64,000 bases of DNA from CSSed11-175R1 sp041685735 (GCA_041685735.1 JAWLFE010000008.1:1-64000), one strand, 5' to 3'; shown: positions 8,711-17,733, numbered from the stretch's first letter. The notes: a model not told the origin generated them from the letters alone. A program made the numbers and translations.

Positions 8711-9571
8711 TCAGAGCACCAGGACGGCCGCCACGTAGCCGACGGGCAGCGCGAAGAGGATGCCGTCGACACGGTCGAGCACGCCCCCGTGGCCGGGCAG
8801 CACGTCCCCCAGGTCCTTGACGCCGAGCCCGCGTTTGACCATGGACTCGGCCAGATCACCGACGACGGACGCGATCGCCGCGGTTCCGGCGATCATGGCG
8901 CCGATCAGCGGTGTGAAGCGCTCGTCGAACAGCGGCAGGACGACCGCGCCGGCGGCGGTCGCCACCAGGAGCCCGCCGAGCAGCCCCTCCCAGGTCTTGT
9001 TGGGACTCACCCGGGGGGCGAGCTTGTGCCGGCCGAGCGTCACCCCGAAGGCGTAGCCACCGATGTCCGACAGGATCGCCGCGCCGATGACCGCCATCAC
9101 CGCCAACGGCCCGACCCCCGGACGTTGGACCAGGAGCACGGCGAAGGACCCGAGGAAGCCCACCCACAGCCCGAAGAACACGGTGGTCGACATCGACTGG
9201 ACGGGCGGGCGGCCCGCTCCCTCGATCAGCTGCCACAGCACCGTCCCCACCAGCAGCACGAGCACCCCGGCGACCTGCCCGACGTGGCCGAGCAGGTAGG
9301 TGCCGAACGACATCGTCAGTGCGACCACCAGCAGCACCGACACCTGCAGGGGGTAGCCGACCGGCGTGAGCACACGATGCGATTCGAGGTAGGCGACGGC
9401 CATCACCACCGCGACCACCGCGGTGAAGGCGATCGGTGCCCAGAACAACGAGGCGAGGAAGAACCCTGCCATGACCACGCCGACCGCGATCGCCACGGGC
9501 AGGTTGCGACCACCGATGACCGCCCGGGAGCTCGACTCCCCGGCGTCGGATGCCTGCGCGTTGCCGGCCAT
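8711..9571 (-). CDS. cdsA: Phosphatidate cytidylyltransferase (CDP-diglyceride synthase)
   Basis: CdsA makes CDP-diacylglycerol from CTP and phosphatidate, the entry to phospholipid synthesis. The 286-residue protein has about eight hydrophobic segments. The family signature near its C-terminus is complete: SPNKTWEG, then GDLAESMVKRGLGVKDLG and PGHGGVLDRVDG. It lies between rlmN and frr, the common frr-cdsA-rlmN order, and starts 26 nt after frr. Confidence 0.95.
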   Translation of the reverse strand: MAGNAQASDAGESSSRAVIGGRNLPVAIAVGVVMAGFFLASLFWAPIAFTAVVAVVMAVAYLESHRVLTPVGYPLQVSVLLVVALTMSFGTYLLGHVGQVAGVLVLLVGTVLWQLIEGAGRPPVQSMSTTVFFGLWVGFLGSFAVLLVQRPGVGPLAVMAVIGAAILSDIGGYAFGVTLGRHKLAPRVSPNKTWEGLLGGLLVATAAGAVVLPLFDERFTPLIGAMIAGTAAIASVVGDLAESMVKRGLGVKDLGDVLPGHGGVLDRVDGILFALPVGYVAAVLVL

Positions 9572-9597
9572 GACCGCCCCTTGTCGAGCCCGCGGAC

Positions 9598-10158
9598 TCA
9601 GACCTCGAGCAGCTCGTGTTCCTTCTGCTCAAGGGCCTTGTCGATCTTCGCGACATGCGCGGCGGTCGTCTCCTCGAGCTTCTTCTGGTAACGCTCGTGT
9701 TCGTCGGTCCCGACCTCGCCGTCGTCCTCGAGCTTCTGCATCGCATCGCGAGCGCTGCGACGGACGTTGCGGATCGCGATCTTGCCATCCTCTGCCGCGG
9801 TCTTGGCCAGCTTGATGTAGTCGCGACGACGTTCCTCGGTCAGTTCGGGGAACACGCAGCGGATGATGCCCCCGTCGTTCGCCGGGTTGAGCCCGAGGTC
9901 AGCGTCCCGGATGGCCTTCTCGATGCTGGAGACGGAGCTCTTGTCGAAGGGGTTGACGATCAGGATGCGCGGTTCGGGCACGGAGAAGTTTGCCAGTTGC
10001 TGCAACGGCGTCGGACTGCCGTAATACTCGACCAGGACCTTGTTGAGGATGGCCGGGTTGGCGCGCCCGGTGCGGATGCCCTGGAAGTCCTCCGACACCT
10101 TCTCGACGGCTTGGTCCATCCGGTGTTCGGCGTCACGGCTGATCTCGTCGAGGCTCAT
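9598..10158 (-). CDS. frr: Ribosome recycling factor
   Basis: RRF splits post-termination ribosomes together with EF-G. At 186 aa it has normal length. It shows the three-helix-bundle domain with FQGIRTGRANPAILNKV near the N-terminus, YYGSPTPLQQLANFSVPEPR leading into domain II, and the conserved FPELTEERRRDYIKLAK. The ATG at 10158 is preceded by AGGAGA at a good distance. It follows pyrH after 58 nt. Confidence 0.96.
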   Translation of the reverse strand: MSLDEISRDAEHRMDQAVEKVSEDFQGIRTGRANPAILNKVLVEYYGSPTPLQQLANFSVPEPRILIVNPFDKSSVSSIEKAIRDADLGLNPANDGGIIRCVFPELTEERRRDYIKLAKTAAEDGKIAIRNVRRSARDAMQKLEDDGEVGTDEHERYQKKLEETTAAHVAKIDKALEQKEHELLEV

Positions 10159-10216
10159 CGGTCTCTCCTGGTCGGCGGTACGGGCGGCAGCAGGATGGTG
10201 GGGTGGGCGCGGGTGG

Positions 10217-10966
10217 TCAGACCGGAGGCGCGCCGAGAGGGGTGGCGCGGACCATGGTGCCGACCGACTCTCCGCGAACGACCCGGCGGATGTTGCCCTC
10301 GTGCAGGAGTTCGAAGACGACGATCGGCAGCTGGTTGTCCATACAGAGCGAGATCGCTGTCGCATCCATGACCTTGAGACCCTGGTTCAGGACCGCCAGG
10401 AAGTCGATCTCCTCGTACCGGACAGCCTCCGGGTTGGTCTTGGGATCCTTGTCGTAGACCCCATCGACCCCGGTGCCCTTGAGGATGGCGTCGGCGCCGA
10501 TCTCCAGCGCGCGCTGCGCGGCTGCGGTGTCCGTCGTGAAGTAGGGAGCGCCGAGCCCGGCGGCGAAGATCACCACGCGCCCCTTCTCGAGGTGACGCAC
10601 GGCACGGCGACGGATGTAGGGCTCGGCGATCGCCTGCATGTCGATGGCGGTCTGGACCCGCGTCTCGACACCGGCCTTCTCGATCGAGTCCTGCAGCGCG
10701 AGTGCGTTGATCACCGTGGCGATCATCCCCATGTGGTCTGCGCTGGACCGATCCATCCCCGCCGCCGACGGGGAGTTGCCCCGGAAGATGTTGCCGGCTC
10801 CGACGACGATGCCGACCTCGGTGCCGTCGCTGGCCTTCAGTTCGACGATCTCACGTGCGACCTGGCGGACGATGGACGGGTCGATACCGCCCTTGACGGA
10901 CGGATCGGAGAACGCCTCGCCCGACAGCTTGAGCAGGACGCGCTTGAACGGAGATCGGACAGTCAC
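10217..10966 (-). CDS. pyrH: UMP kinase
   Basis: Bacterial hexameric UMP kinase phosphorylates UMP to UDP. The 249-residue amino-acid-kinase fold shows RVLLKLSGEAF, GIVVGAGNIFRG, ADHMGMIATVINALAL and the C-terminal KGTGVDGVYDKDP. It starts with GTG and lies in the rpsB-tsf-pyrH-frr order common in bacteria. Confidence 0.96.
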   Translation of the reverse strand: MTVRSPFKRVLLKLSGEAFSDPSVKGGIDPSIVRQVAREIVELKASDGTEVGIVVGAGNIFRGNSPSAAGMDRSSADHMGMIATVINALALQDSIEKAGVETRVQTAIDMQAIAEPYIRRRAVRHLEKGRVVIFAAGLGAPYFTTDTAAAQRALEIGADAILKGTGVDGVYDKDPKTNPEAVRYEEIDFLAVLNQGLKVMDATAISLCMDNQLPIVVFELLHEGNIRRVVRGESVGTMVRATPLGAPPV

Positions 10967-11006
10967 CGGGGCGGATCCTCGTCAGGGGTGATGGGTCGCG
11001 GCGATG

Positions 11007-11459
11007 CTAGTCGGCGGCCCCGCCGGCACCGTCNNNNNNNNNNNNNNNNNNNNNNNNNNNNNNNNNNNNNNNNNNNNNNNNNNNNNNNNNNNNNNNNNNN
11101 NNNNNNNNNNNNNNNNNNNNNNNNNNNNNNNNNGCGGCGATGTGCATCGCCAGGTCCTTGGCCAGCTTCTGGACGGACTCGGCCTTGGCCACGAAGTCGG
11201 TCTCGGTCGAGAGTTGCACGAGGACGCCGACCTTGGCTGGCATCCCGGGGCTCGGGGTGTGCAGGTAGGTGTGCACGAGCCCTTCGCCCGCCGTGCGGTC
11301 GGCGGCGCGGGCGTCCATCTTGGCGCCGGTCCGTTCACGCACCAGTTCGGCGGCCTTGTCCATGTCGCCGTCAGCATCGACGAGCGCCGTCTTGCAGGCC
11401 ATCATCGGGGCGTTGGTCAGTTCTCGAAGCTTCTTCACGTCTGCAGCGGAGATCGCCAC
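11007..11459 (-). CDS. tsf: Elongation factor Ts, interrupted by an assembly gap
   Basis: EF-Ts is the nucleotide exchange factor of EF-Tu. Residues 1-108 are visible: UBA-like start AISAADVKKLRELTNAPMM, then the EF-Tu-contact motif LSTETDFVAK, ending at KDLAMHIA. Then come 100 Ns (11034-11133), and only a short tail DGAGGAAD remains before the TAG stop. The shortest EF-Ts proteins have about 195-200 residues and actinobacterial ones usually about 270. The hidden sequence must therefore be longer than 100 nt. GTG start at 11459 with AGGAGG upstream. It follows rpsB in the usual order. Confidence 0.93.
   Translation of the reverse strand: MAISAADVKKLRELTNAPMMACKTALVDADGDMDKAAELVRERTGAKMDARAADRTAGEGLVHTYLHTPSPGMPAKVGVLVQLSTETDFVAKAESVQKLAKDLAMHIAXXXXXXXXXXXXXXXXXXXXXXXXXXXXXXXXXXDGAGGAAD
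11034..11133. other. 100-N assembly gap inside tsf
   Basis: Exactly 100 Ns, a conventional placeholder. Flanks are not duplicated and not repetitive. The missing part should encode the C-terminal half of EF-Ts, so its true length exceeds 100 nt. Confidence 0.95.
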
Positions 11460-11518
11460 GGTCGTCCTCCTCGGAGCACAGTGGACCACGTCAGACGCGA
11501 TCCACCGATGGTCGTTGA

Positions 11519-11543
11519 CCGCCGACCCGGGGAGGATCGGCGG
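11519..11543 (-). terminator. Hairpin between rpsB and tsf
   Basis: CCGCCGA / TCGGCGG, a perfect 7-bp stem with an 11-nt loop, lies 18 nt after the rpsB stop. It may be a processing site or partial attenuator between rpsB and tsf. No U-run follows. Confidence 0.35.
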
Positions 11544-11560
11544 CCCAGATGGTGGGGGGT

Positions 11561-12463
11561 CTACCCCTCGGCCGGAGCCGCGTCGTCGTCCGCCGGGGCC
11601 GTTGGCGCGTCGGCGGGTGCGCTGTCGCCGGCAGCCTTGGTCGCCTTCTCGGCAGCCTGCTGGCGCTCGAGCTCGATCTCCCAGGCGGCCTTGGGCTCGG
11701 AGGCCTCGGTGCCACTGGTGTCGGACTGCGTCGCCTGCAGTGCCTGGACCCGCAGTTCCTCGTCGGGTGAACGTGACGCACGCAGCAGCAGGCCGTCGGC
11801 ACAGGCGTCGGCGATGATGCGGGTCAGCAGCGCCGACGAGCGGATGGCGTCGTCGTTCCCGGCGATGGGGTACTGCACGAGATCCGGGTCGCAGTTGGTG
11901 TCGAGGATGCTGATGACCGGGATCTTGAGCTTGTTCGCCTCGTCGACGGCGATCTTCTCGATGACGGTGTCCACGACCCAGATCGCGTCGGGGAGCTTGC
12001 CCATCTCGCGGATCCCGCCGAGGTTGGTCTGGAGCTTGTCGTGTTCACGACCGAGGACCAGCACCTCCTTCTTCGGCAGCAGATCGAAGGTGCCGGATGC
12101 CTCCATGGCCTCCAGCTCCTTGAGGCGGGCGATCCGGCCCTTGATGGTCGCGAAGTTGGTGAGCATGCCGCCCATCCACCGCTCGGTGACGTAGGGCATG
12201 CCGACACGGGTCGCCTGGTACTCGATGGTCTCCTGCGCCTGCTTCTTGGTCCCGACGAACAGCACCGTGCCGCCCTTGGCGACCAGGTCACGGGTGAAGG
12301 TGTACGCACGCTCGATGTGCCCGACGGTCTGACGGATGTCGATGACGTGGATCCCGCTGCGCTCGCCGTAGATGTAGGAGCGCATCTTCGGGTTCCAGCG
12401 CCGGGTCTGGTGTCCGAAGTGGACACCGGCTTCCAGTAGTTGTCGCATGGTGACGACGGCCAT
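11561..12463 (-). CDS. rpsB: 30S ribosomal protein S2
   Basis: S2 is a structural 30S protein needed for S1 binding and translation initiation. The 300-residue protein contains GVHFGHQTRRWNPKM, ERWMGGMLTNF and the classic IPVISILDTNCDPDLVQYPI region. It is extended by a C-terminal tail of about 60 residues rich in Ala, Asp and Pro, as in many actinobacterial S2 proteins. ATG at 12463 has GAGGAG upstream. Its roughly 150-nt leader is strongly structured (see 12485-12600). Confidence 0.96.
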   Translation of the reverse strand: MAVVTMRQLLEAGVHFGHQTRRWNPKMRSYIYGERSGIHVIDIRQTVGHIERAYTFTRDLVAKGGTVLFVGTKKQAQETIEYQATRVGMPYVTERWMGGMLTNFATIKGRIARLKELEAMEASGTFDLLPKKEVLVLGREHDKLQTNLGGIREMGKLPDAIWVVDTVIEKIAVDEANKLKIPVISILDTNCDPDLVQYPIAGNDDAIRSSALLTRIIADACADGLLLRASRSPDEELRVQALQATQSDTSGTEASEPKAAWEIELERQQAAEKATKAAGDSAPADAPTAPADDDAAPAEG

Positions 12464-12484
12464 AGTGGTTCTCCTCGTGGTTCG

Positions 12485-12600
12485 GTTGGGCCTCCGCCCG
12501 CGTCAACCGGAGGACGCTCGGGGGTCCGGGGACCGCACCTGGCGTCGTGGCGACCCACCTCACGGGGACGTGAGGCACCGGGGTCGCCCGTCAACGGGCG
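12485..12600 (-). promoter_or_regulatory. Structured rpsB leader with mutually exclusive hairpins
   Basis: On the transcript, hairpin A (12600-12585; CGCCCG-UUGA-CGGGCG, 6 bp) shares four bases with the 5' strand of structure B. B has an outer 8-bp stem GGCGACCC/GGGUCGCC (12588-12581 with 12556-12549) enclosing a perfect 7-bp inner stem CCUCACG/CGUGAGG (12575-12558, loop UCCC). A and the full B cannot coexist. Further downstream are a 5-bp hairpin at 12534-12523 and a 6-bp hairpin at 12513-12491, close to the ribosome site. Ribosomal protein leaders often bind their own product; S2 autoregulation is the likely but untested role. Confidence 0.5.
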
Positions 12601-12745
12601 TGTGGAGTTGCGTGCTAGATCGGATGCTGATCGAGTCGGTGTCCGCGCAACCGCCGGCACGATGACCGGAGCGATGGCGCACGCACCGACGATGGTGACG
12701 GCCCGCGACCTTCGGCGTCGAAGGTGTCGCGGTCACACGTGACAG

Positions 12746-12771
12746 CGGACCCACCGATCACGGCGGGTCCG
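12746..12771 (-). terminator. Hairpin after the M23/hydrolase gene
   Basis: An 11-bp stem with one mismatch (CGGACCC-A-CCG / CGG-C-GGGTCCG) and an ATCA loop lies 23 nt past the stop of the gene at 12794. It most likely ends that transcript before the rpsB promoter region. The rest of 12601-12745 shows no gene. Confidence 0.5.
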
Positions 12772-12793
12772 TTGGCGAAGCGTACCGGCATCC

Positions 12794-14671
12794 TCAGCGA
12801 TCCGTCCACCCCGACGCCGGGGACGCGTCGTCCGGTGCCAGCTCCAACTCGAACGGTGCATCGTTCCATGGACGCGATGATCCCCCGAACTCCTCCAACG
12901 GTCCGACGGGTTCGATCGGACCGTTGGTCGGCGAGGCCACGAGCCTGCGCAGGCCAGAGACGAACCCCCCGTAGAGGTAGGCCATCACGGACCCGACGTG
13001 GAAGGCCGGACCGAACTCGTTGGCCCAGAACGCGGTCATGCCCCCCTCCGCCTCGACCGGATCGTCACCCGCGAGGAAGCGCCAGGTCGCCTCCCGGACC
13101 GCCTCGGTCTCCCGTACCGACCCATGTCCGCCCGGGAGGACCGTATGGCGGGCAACCGGTGGAGCAGCCGCATCGGGACGGGGATGCTCGAGCGTCGGAT
13201 GATCCTGCAGCGGTGTCGTGGGGGGCCGAGCCCTGCGGGGAGCGACCACCAGGTCCCGTGAACCACCGATCGCCAGGACCTCGGTCCCCATCGCCAGGGG
13301 TCCGGCCGTGTCCTGATCGACCGCATCGATCCAGGCCCGACCATGGTCGCGGATGAACGCGGCATCCGACCGCAGCTCATCGATCGCAGGCGCGTCCAGG
13401 GGCAGGTGGTCGCGTGCCGTGCTGCCATCGGGATTGGTCACGGCATCCCGGATCAGGTCCACGGCCGGCGCGATGAGCAGATGCTCCCGCAGGTAGGCGA
13501 CACCCGCCGCCGTCTCCGAGCCCCGATGCGGCGACGCGATGGTCACGACCCGACCGATCGGGGGCAGGTCGGGGTCATAGGCGTCGTGCAGGTGCGTCAG
13601 GTAGTGCAGGATGATGACCCCACCCATGGAGTGGCCGATCAGGTCGACCGCGCGGCCGGGCTCGCGGTCCTGCTGCACCCGCAGCTGCGCCTCCAGGTGT
13701 GCCGCTCCGGCCGCGACCCCCTCCCAGGTGTGCTCGGGACCGTAGGGCAGCTGATCGCGCCGGATGTCGGCGTCATCACCGACATCGTCGGTCCGCCCGG
13801 CAGAGGACAGCAACGTGACGCTGCGCGGGTCGTACCCGAGGTGGCCCGGATCGATCGGTTGCTGCGACGACGAACTGGCGAGCCCGTTGAGCATCACCAG
13901 GTGGTTCGGGGACGGTGGAACCGCGAACCCCGGCCGGTCGGCCGCGGGACTCGGGGTCGTGCCCCAGCCGCCGAACCGGTCACCCTCCCACGGTTCGTAG
14001 GGCACCACCACGTGTGCATCGCCGCGCCACGAGCCTGCGCCGACCAACGACGGCCGCGGCACACCCTGATCCAGCAGGCTCAACGGGTCGATGTAGACCA
14101 CGCCACGTCGGGCTCCGAGGTGCAGGCCCCGATCGCCACCCCCGTGACCGTGTCCGCCACGCGCGAGTGATCCGAGCGGCTGCCCACGGCGCACGGTCTG
14201 CCCCCGACGGACCGCGACATCAGCCAGCGGGCCGTAGCTGGTGATGATCCCATCGGCATGCAGCACCGAGACCCACACGGTGCCGGCCACCGGTCCGGCG
14301 TGATGGATCGTGCCATCGGCTGCCGAGGTCACCGCATCGCCCACCGCCATGCGCAGGTCGACGCCTCGATGACCGGCCCCGAACGTGCTGGCTGGTTGCT
14401 CGAACCCGCGGAGTACCTCCCCCGAGCCCGGCAGCTCGTAGCGCACCACCGCGTCGGCCGGCGTCGCCCAGCCGACCGGTGGGGTCGGGACCGGGTCCGG
14501 CGGCGCCTCGTAGGTGGGCGACCGTGGGATCGAGGGGTCCAGCGGTGTCTGTGCGACCGCGGGAGCTGCTGCGGCAACGAGCAGCATCACGCTCGCCAGC
14601 ACCATCAGGCGTCGCGCGGCGAACGTGCTCGTCGGTGCTGGCACGTCGGGCGCTCCTCGGGAGGGAACCAT
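12794..14671 (-). CDS. Secreted fusion of M23-type peptidase domain and alpha/beta hydrolase (lipase-like)
   Basis: This 625-residue protein starts with a signal peptide (hydrophobic run LMVLASVMLLVAAAAPAVAQ, cleavage probably after AVA). Residues about 75-205 form a LytM/M23 domain with HRGVD (residues 101-105) and LHLGARRG...YIDPLSLL. In the second motif the first His of HxH is Gly, a variation also known in actinobacterial LHWG-type M23 domains, so endopeptidase activity is doubtful. Residues about 255-570 form an alpha/beta hydrolase with the nucleophile elbow GHSMGG (Ser348), GSRDLVV (Asp473) and GGHGSV (His), resembling PGAP1/lipase families. An M23 gene beside rpsB is normal in actinobacteria; the fused hydrolase is not. 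ATG at 14671 was chosen because it directly precedes the signal peptide. Confidence 0.8.
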   Translation of the reverse strand: MVPSRGAPDVPAPTSTFAARRLMVLASVMLLVAAAAPAVAQTPLDPSIPRSPTYEAPPDPVPTPPVGWATPADAVVRYELPGSGEVLRGFEQPASTFGAGHRGVDLRMAVGDAVTSAADGTIHHAGPVAGTVWVSVLHADGIITSYGPLADVAVRRGQTVRRGQPLGSLARGGHGHGGGDRGLHLGARRGVVYIDPLSLLDQGVPRPSLVGAGSWRGDAHVVVPYEPWEGDRFGGWGTTPSPAADRPGFAVPPSPNHLVMLNGLASSSSQQPIDPGHLGYDPRSVTLLSSAGRTDDVGDDADIRRDQLPYGPEHTWEGVAAGAAHLEAQLRVQQDREPGRAVDLIGHSMGGVIILHYLTHLHDAYDPDLPPIGRVVTIASPHRGSETAAGVAYLREHLLIAPAVDLIRDAVTNPDGSTARDHLPLDAPAIDELRSDAAFIRDHGRAWIDAVDQDTAGPLAMGTEVLAIGGSRDLVVAPRRARPPTTPLQDHPTLEHPRPDAAAPPVARHTVLPGGHGSVRETEAVREATWRFLAGDDPVEAEGGMTAFWANEFGPAFHVGSVMAYLYGGFVSGLRRLVASPTNGPIEPVGPLEEFGGSSRPWNDAPFELELAPDDASPASGWTDR

Positions 14672-14802
14672 CGACGATACGACCTGACCGACCTGCACAG
14701 CCCGGGGAACTCGACCCTGTGGACATCTGCTGCCACACCATCGGGGCCCGCGAGGTGTGCGGCGCCGTGGCTGGATCCGATCCATCCTCGGCGCGGCGCG
14801 GT

Positions 14803-17733
14803 TCAGGTCGGCGGGGTGGGGATGACATCCAGGTCGGCGGTGCCCTCCAGGGCATGGCGCACCGCCTCCGGTGCGGGCCATCCCCGCGCGTGGTCATAGA
14901 GCCTGATGACCTCGTCCTCGCCGATCACCGTCCCCGCGGTCTCGAGGACCCGGTCGTGCCGATCCGAGGTACTCCCCGGCAACTCCACGGCGGTGCGAAG
15001 GCTCGCTGCCGCACCGGCCAGGGTCACGGCGAGCCGATGGTCTCCACCCTCGCCGGCCAGGACGGCCAGGTCCTGGAGATCCTGCGGGAGACCGACGAAA
15101 TCGAAGCTCGACACGGTCAGGTCCAACCCGCGGGCAAGGTTGGTCCGATGCAGGCGGACCGCCGTGCCGGTGTCGCCGAGTTCGTGGGCGATGCGCGCCG
15201 CACCCAACCGGGCCAGACAGGCGCTCCACCCGTCCCCGGCTGCCTGGAACCCCCGCTCGGCCGCGGCGGCTGCGGCCGCGGCCGCCGGGAGGTCACCGCC
15301 GTACCACTCAACGACCGCCGCATGGTGCTCGACCGTGGCGACGACCCACGGCGCGGCTGCTTCGAGCTGGCCGCGCGCGATCTCCAGGCGGTCGCGGGCA
15401 TCGACGTGGTCGCCGGTCGACGCAGCCACGCGTGCCAGCAGGCCGTGGTCCTCCGGCAGGTTCCCCGGGCGGTCGGAGGCCTCGGCGATCGAGATGGCGA
15501 GGAGCAGATGCTCGCGAGCCCGCTCGGGGTCCCCAACCGCCAACGCCAGCCGTGCGGCCCCGCGATGGAGCTCCCGTCGGAGCGGCTGCTCGCCCCCCTC
15601 GGCAGCTTCCAGCGATGCACGGACCCATCGGTCACCCTCCGCCGCGTGTCCGAACTGCAGCCAGAACCACCAGGCGGACGCGGCGATCCGAGCGGCATCG
15701 GTCCCGCCGCGGCGGAGGACCGTCCGGAGGTTGTCCTGGTCGGCATGGAGCCGGTTGAGCCAGTCGACCTGCTCCGGCCCGGTCAGACGAGGCGCGGCGT
15801 GTTCCGCGAGCGCGGCGAACCGTGCAGCGTGACGATCGGCGAGTGCGCTCGCGTCCGTGGGATCCAACCGCGCCGCGGCGAAGGTGCGCACCGACTCCAG
15901 CAGGTCGTGCCGTGCCCGCCCGGTGGTGCTGGTCTGTCCCTGGACCAGGGACTTCGACAGCAGCGCGGACAGCAGGCCGACCACGTCAGCCGCCGGCAGT
16001 GACGGCCCCGAACACACGATCTCCGCATCGTCGACGGTGAACCCCCCGGAGAAGACCGACAGCCGGGCCAGCAGGAGCCGTTCGTCGGGCTCCAGCAGGT
16101 CGTAGCTCCAGGCGATGGCGGCCTCCAGCGTCCGGTGCCGGGCCGGGGCCGACCGTCTCCCGTGCGCGAGGACGCGGAAACGATCGCTGAGGCGCTCCGC
16201 GAGCTCGTCCAACGACAGGACGTTGAGGCGGGCCGCCGCCAGCTCCAGCGCGAGTGGGATCCCGTCGAGCTCACGGCAGATCCGCGCGACCGTCGCTGCG
16301 TTGTCGGCCGTGAACGACAGGTTGGGTCGTGCCATCCGGGCACGGACGAGGAGCAGCTGTGCGGCCTCTGAGGACAGGATGTGCTCCGGATCTGCGCCCT
16401 CCGGTGCGAGCTCGAGGGACGGCACGCGCCAGGTCGCCTCTCCCTCGACGTCCAGTGGCTCACGACTGGTCGCCAGGATGCGCAGGTCCGGGCAGCGTCG
16501 GAGGAGCTCCGCGACCAGTTCCGCACACGCATCGATCAGGTGCTCGCAGTTGTCCAACACCAGCAGCTGGCGGCCCTCACCGAGCCGGCCAGCCACCCGG
16601 TCGTAGCGGACGCCGTCCGCGCTGACCGGCATCCCGAGCGCATCCGCGACGGAACGCTCCACGAGCGCCGGGTCACGGTGCGTGGCGAGCTCGACCCACC
16701 AGACCCCGTCCGGGTACCCACCTGCGGCATCGGAGGCGGCCCGTAACGCCAGTTGGGTCTTGCCGCACCCCCCGGCGCCGACGAGCGTGATCAGCCGGGC
16801 GTCGCCAGCGAGCCGGGCAGCGATCTCGCGGCGGGTACCGACACGACCGACGAAGGTGCCGAGCGGCGCCGGCAGGTTGCCACTCCGCTCGGGGCCACGG
16901 CGGCCAACCGGTTGCCCCCGGGGCTCTGGCGCATCCACGACGATCGCCGTCGGGACCTCCGCCGCATGGAGTCCGAGCGCAGGGTCCTGATCCAACACGC
17001 GCTGCTGGAGTTCACGCAACTGGGGGCCGGGCTCGATGCCGAGCCCGTCCACCAGGGCCGCCCGCGCCTGCTGGTAGGCGGCCAGTGCGTCCCCCTGCCG
17101 GCCGGCGCGATACAGCGCCACCAGCCGTTGGGCGTGCAGTCGCTCCCGGTGGGGGTGCGCCCCCGTCAGACCCTCGAGCTCGCCGATGACCTCATGATGC
17201 CGCCCCGATGACAGCGCCACCTCGATGCGCTCCTCGAGCGCCAACAGGCGGTGCTCGGACAGCCGTGCAGCTGCCTCGCGGATGACCGGACCCGCATCGA
17301 TGCCCTCGGCGACATCACCCCGCCAGGCGTCGAGCGCCTCGGTGTACCGCGTCGATGCGAGGTCGAGCGACCCGGCATCCCGCGCGTCACGTGCCGCGCG
17401 CAGCGCGGACTCGAACCGCACGACATCGAGGTCATCACCGATCGCCAACGCGTAGCCGCCAGCGTGGCGGACCAGCCGCTCAGCTCCGAGGATCCGACGC
17501 AGGCGTGACAGGTAACTCTGCAGCGTGGCCGTCGCGGATCGCGGCGGCGTGGACCGCCAGACCTCCTCGATCAGTCGACCCGACGAGATGACCTCGCCAC
17601 CGAGCGCGAGTGCCGCGACCACCGTCCGGGGCCGCACCCCACCGAGGGAGACGGTCGCACCGTCGATACGGGCTTCCACGGGGCCGAGGACCCGCAGATC
17701 GAGGCTCCGCGCATGATCGGATCGACTGGACAC
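14803..17733 (-). CDS. SARP-type transcriptional regulator with NTPase and TPR domains (AfsR-like)
   Basis: A 976-residue regulator. Residues about 10-90 are an OmpR-like winged helix (DLRVLGPVEARIDG ... RPRTVVAALALGG ... TLQSYLSRLRRILG) and about 95-250 a BTAD domain ending GLGIEPGPQLRELQQRVL. An NB-ARC-type ATPase follows, with Walker A VGAGGCGKTQLA (about 318-329) and Walker B-like LLVLDNCEHLID. The last ~330 residues are alpha-helical TPR-like. This is the architecture of AfsR-class regulators. GTG at 17733 has GGAAAGG 6 nt upstream; longer starts at 17805 or 17844 are possible. It is divergent from the proline dehydrogenase gene, with three 11-bp-spaced boxes between them. Confidence 0.88.
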   Translation of the reverse strand: MSSRSDHARSLDLRVLGPVEARIDGATVSLGGVRPRTVVAALALGGEVISSGRLIEEVWRSTPPRSATATLQSYLSRLRRILGAERLVRHAGGYALAIGDDLDVVRFESALRAARDARDAGSLDLASTRYTEALDAWRGDVAEGIDAGPVIREAAARLSEHRLLALEERIEVALSSGRHHEVIGELEGLTGAHPHRERLHAQRLVALYRAGRQGDALAAYQQARAALVDGLGIEPGPQLRELQQRVLDQDPALGLHAAEVPTAIVVDAPEPRGQPVGRRGPERSGNLPAPLGTFVGRVGTRREIAARLAGDARLITLVGAGGCGKTQLALRAASDAAGGYPDGVWWVELATHRDPALVERSVADALGMPVSADGVRYDRVAGRLGEGRQLLVLDNCEHLIDACAELVAELLRRCPDLRILATSREPLDVEGEATWRVPSLELAPEGADPEHILSSEAAQLLLVRARMARPNLSFTADNAATVARICRELDGIPLALELAAARLNVLSLDELAERLSDRFRVLAHGRRSAPARHRTLEAAIAWSYDLLEPDERLLLARLSVFSGGFTVDDAEIVCSGPSLPAADVVGLLSALLSKSLVQGQTSTTGRARHDLLESVRTFAAARLDPTDASALADRHAARFAALAEHAAPRLTGPEQVDWLNRLHADQDNLRTVLRRGGTDAARIAASAWWFWLQFGHAAEGDRWVRASLEAAEGGEQPLRRELHRGAARLALAVGDPERAREHLLLAISIAEASDRPGNLPEDHGLLARVAASTGDHVDARDRLEIARGQLEAAAPWVVATVEHHAAVVEWYGGDLPAAAAAAAAAERGFQAAGDGWSACLARLGAARIAHELGDTGTAVRLHRTNLARGLDLTVSSFDFVGLPQDLQDLAVLAGEGGDHRLAVTLAGAAASLRTAVELPGSTSDRHDRVLETAGTVIGEDEVIRLYDHARGWPAPEAVRHALEGTADLDVIPTPPT

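Noticed and set aside
12601..12745. tRNA or other small RNA gene between rpsB and the M23/hydrolase gene
   Set aside because: No T-loop sequence or cloverleaf pairing was found. The short palindrome near 12,731-12,742 is too small to support an RNA gene.
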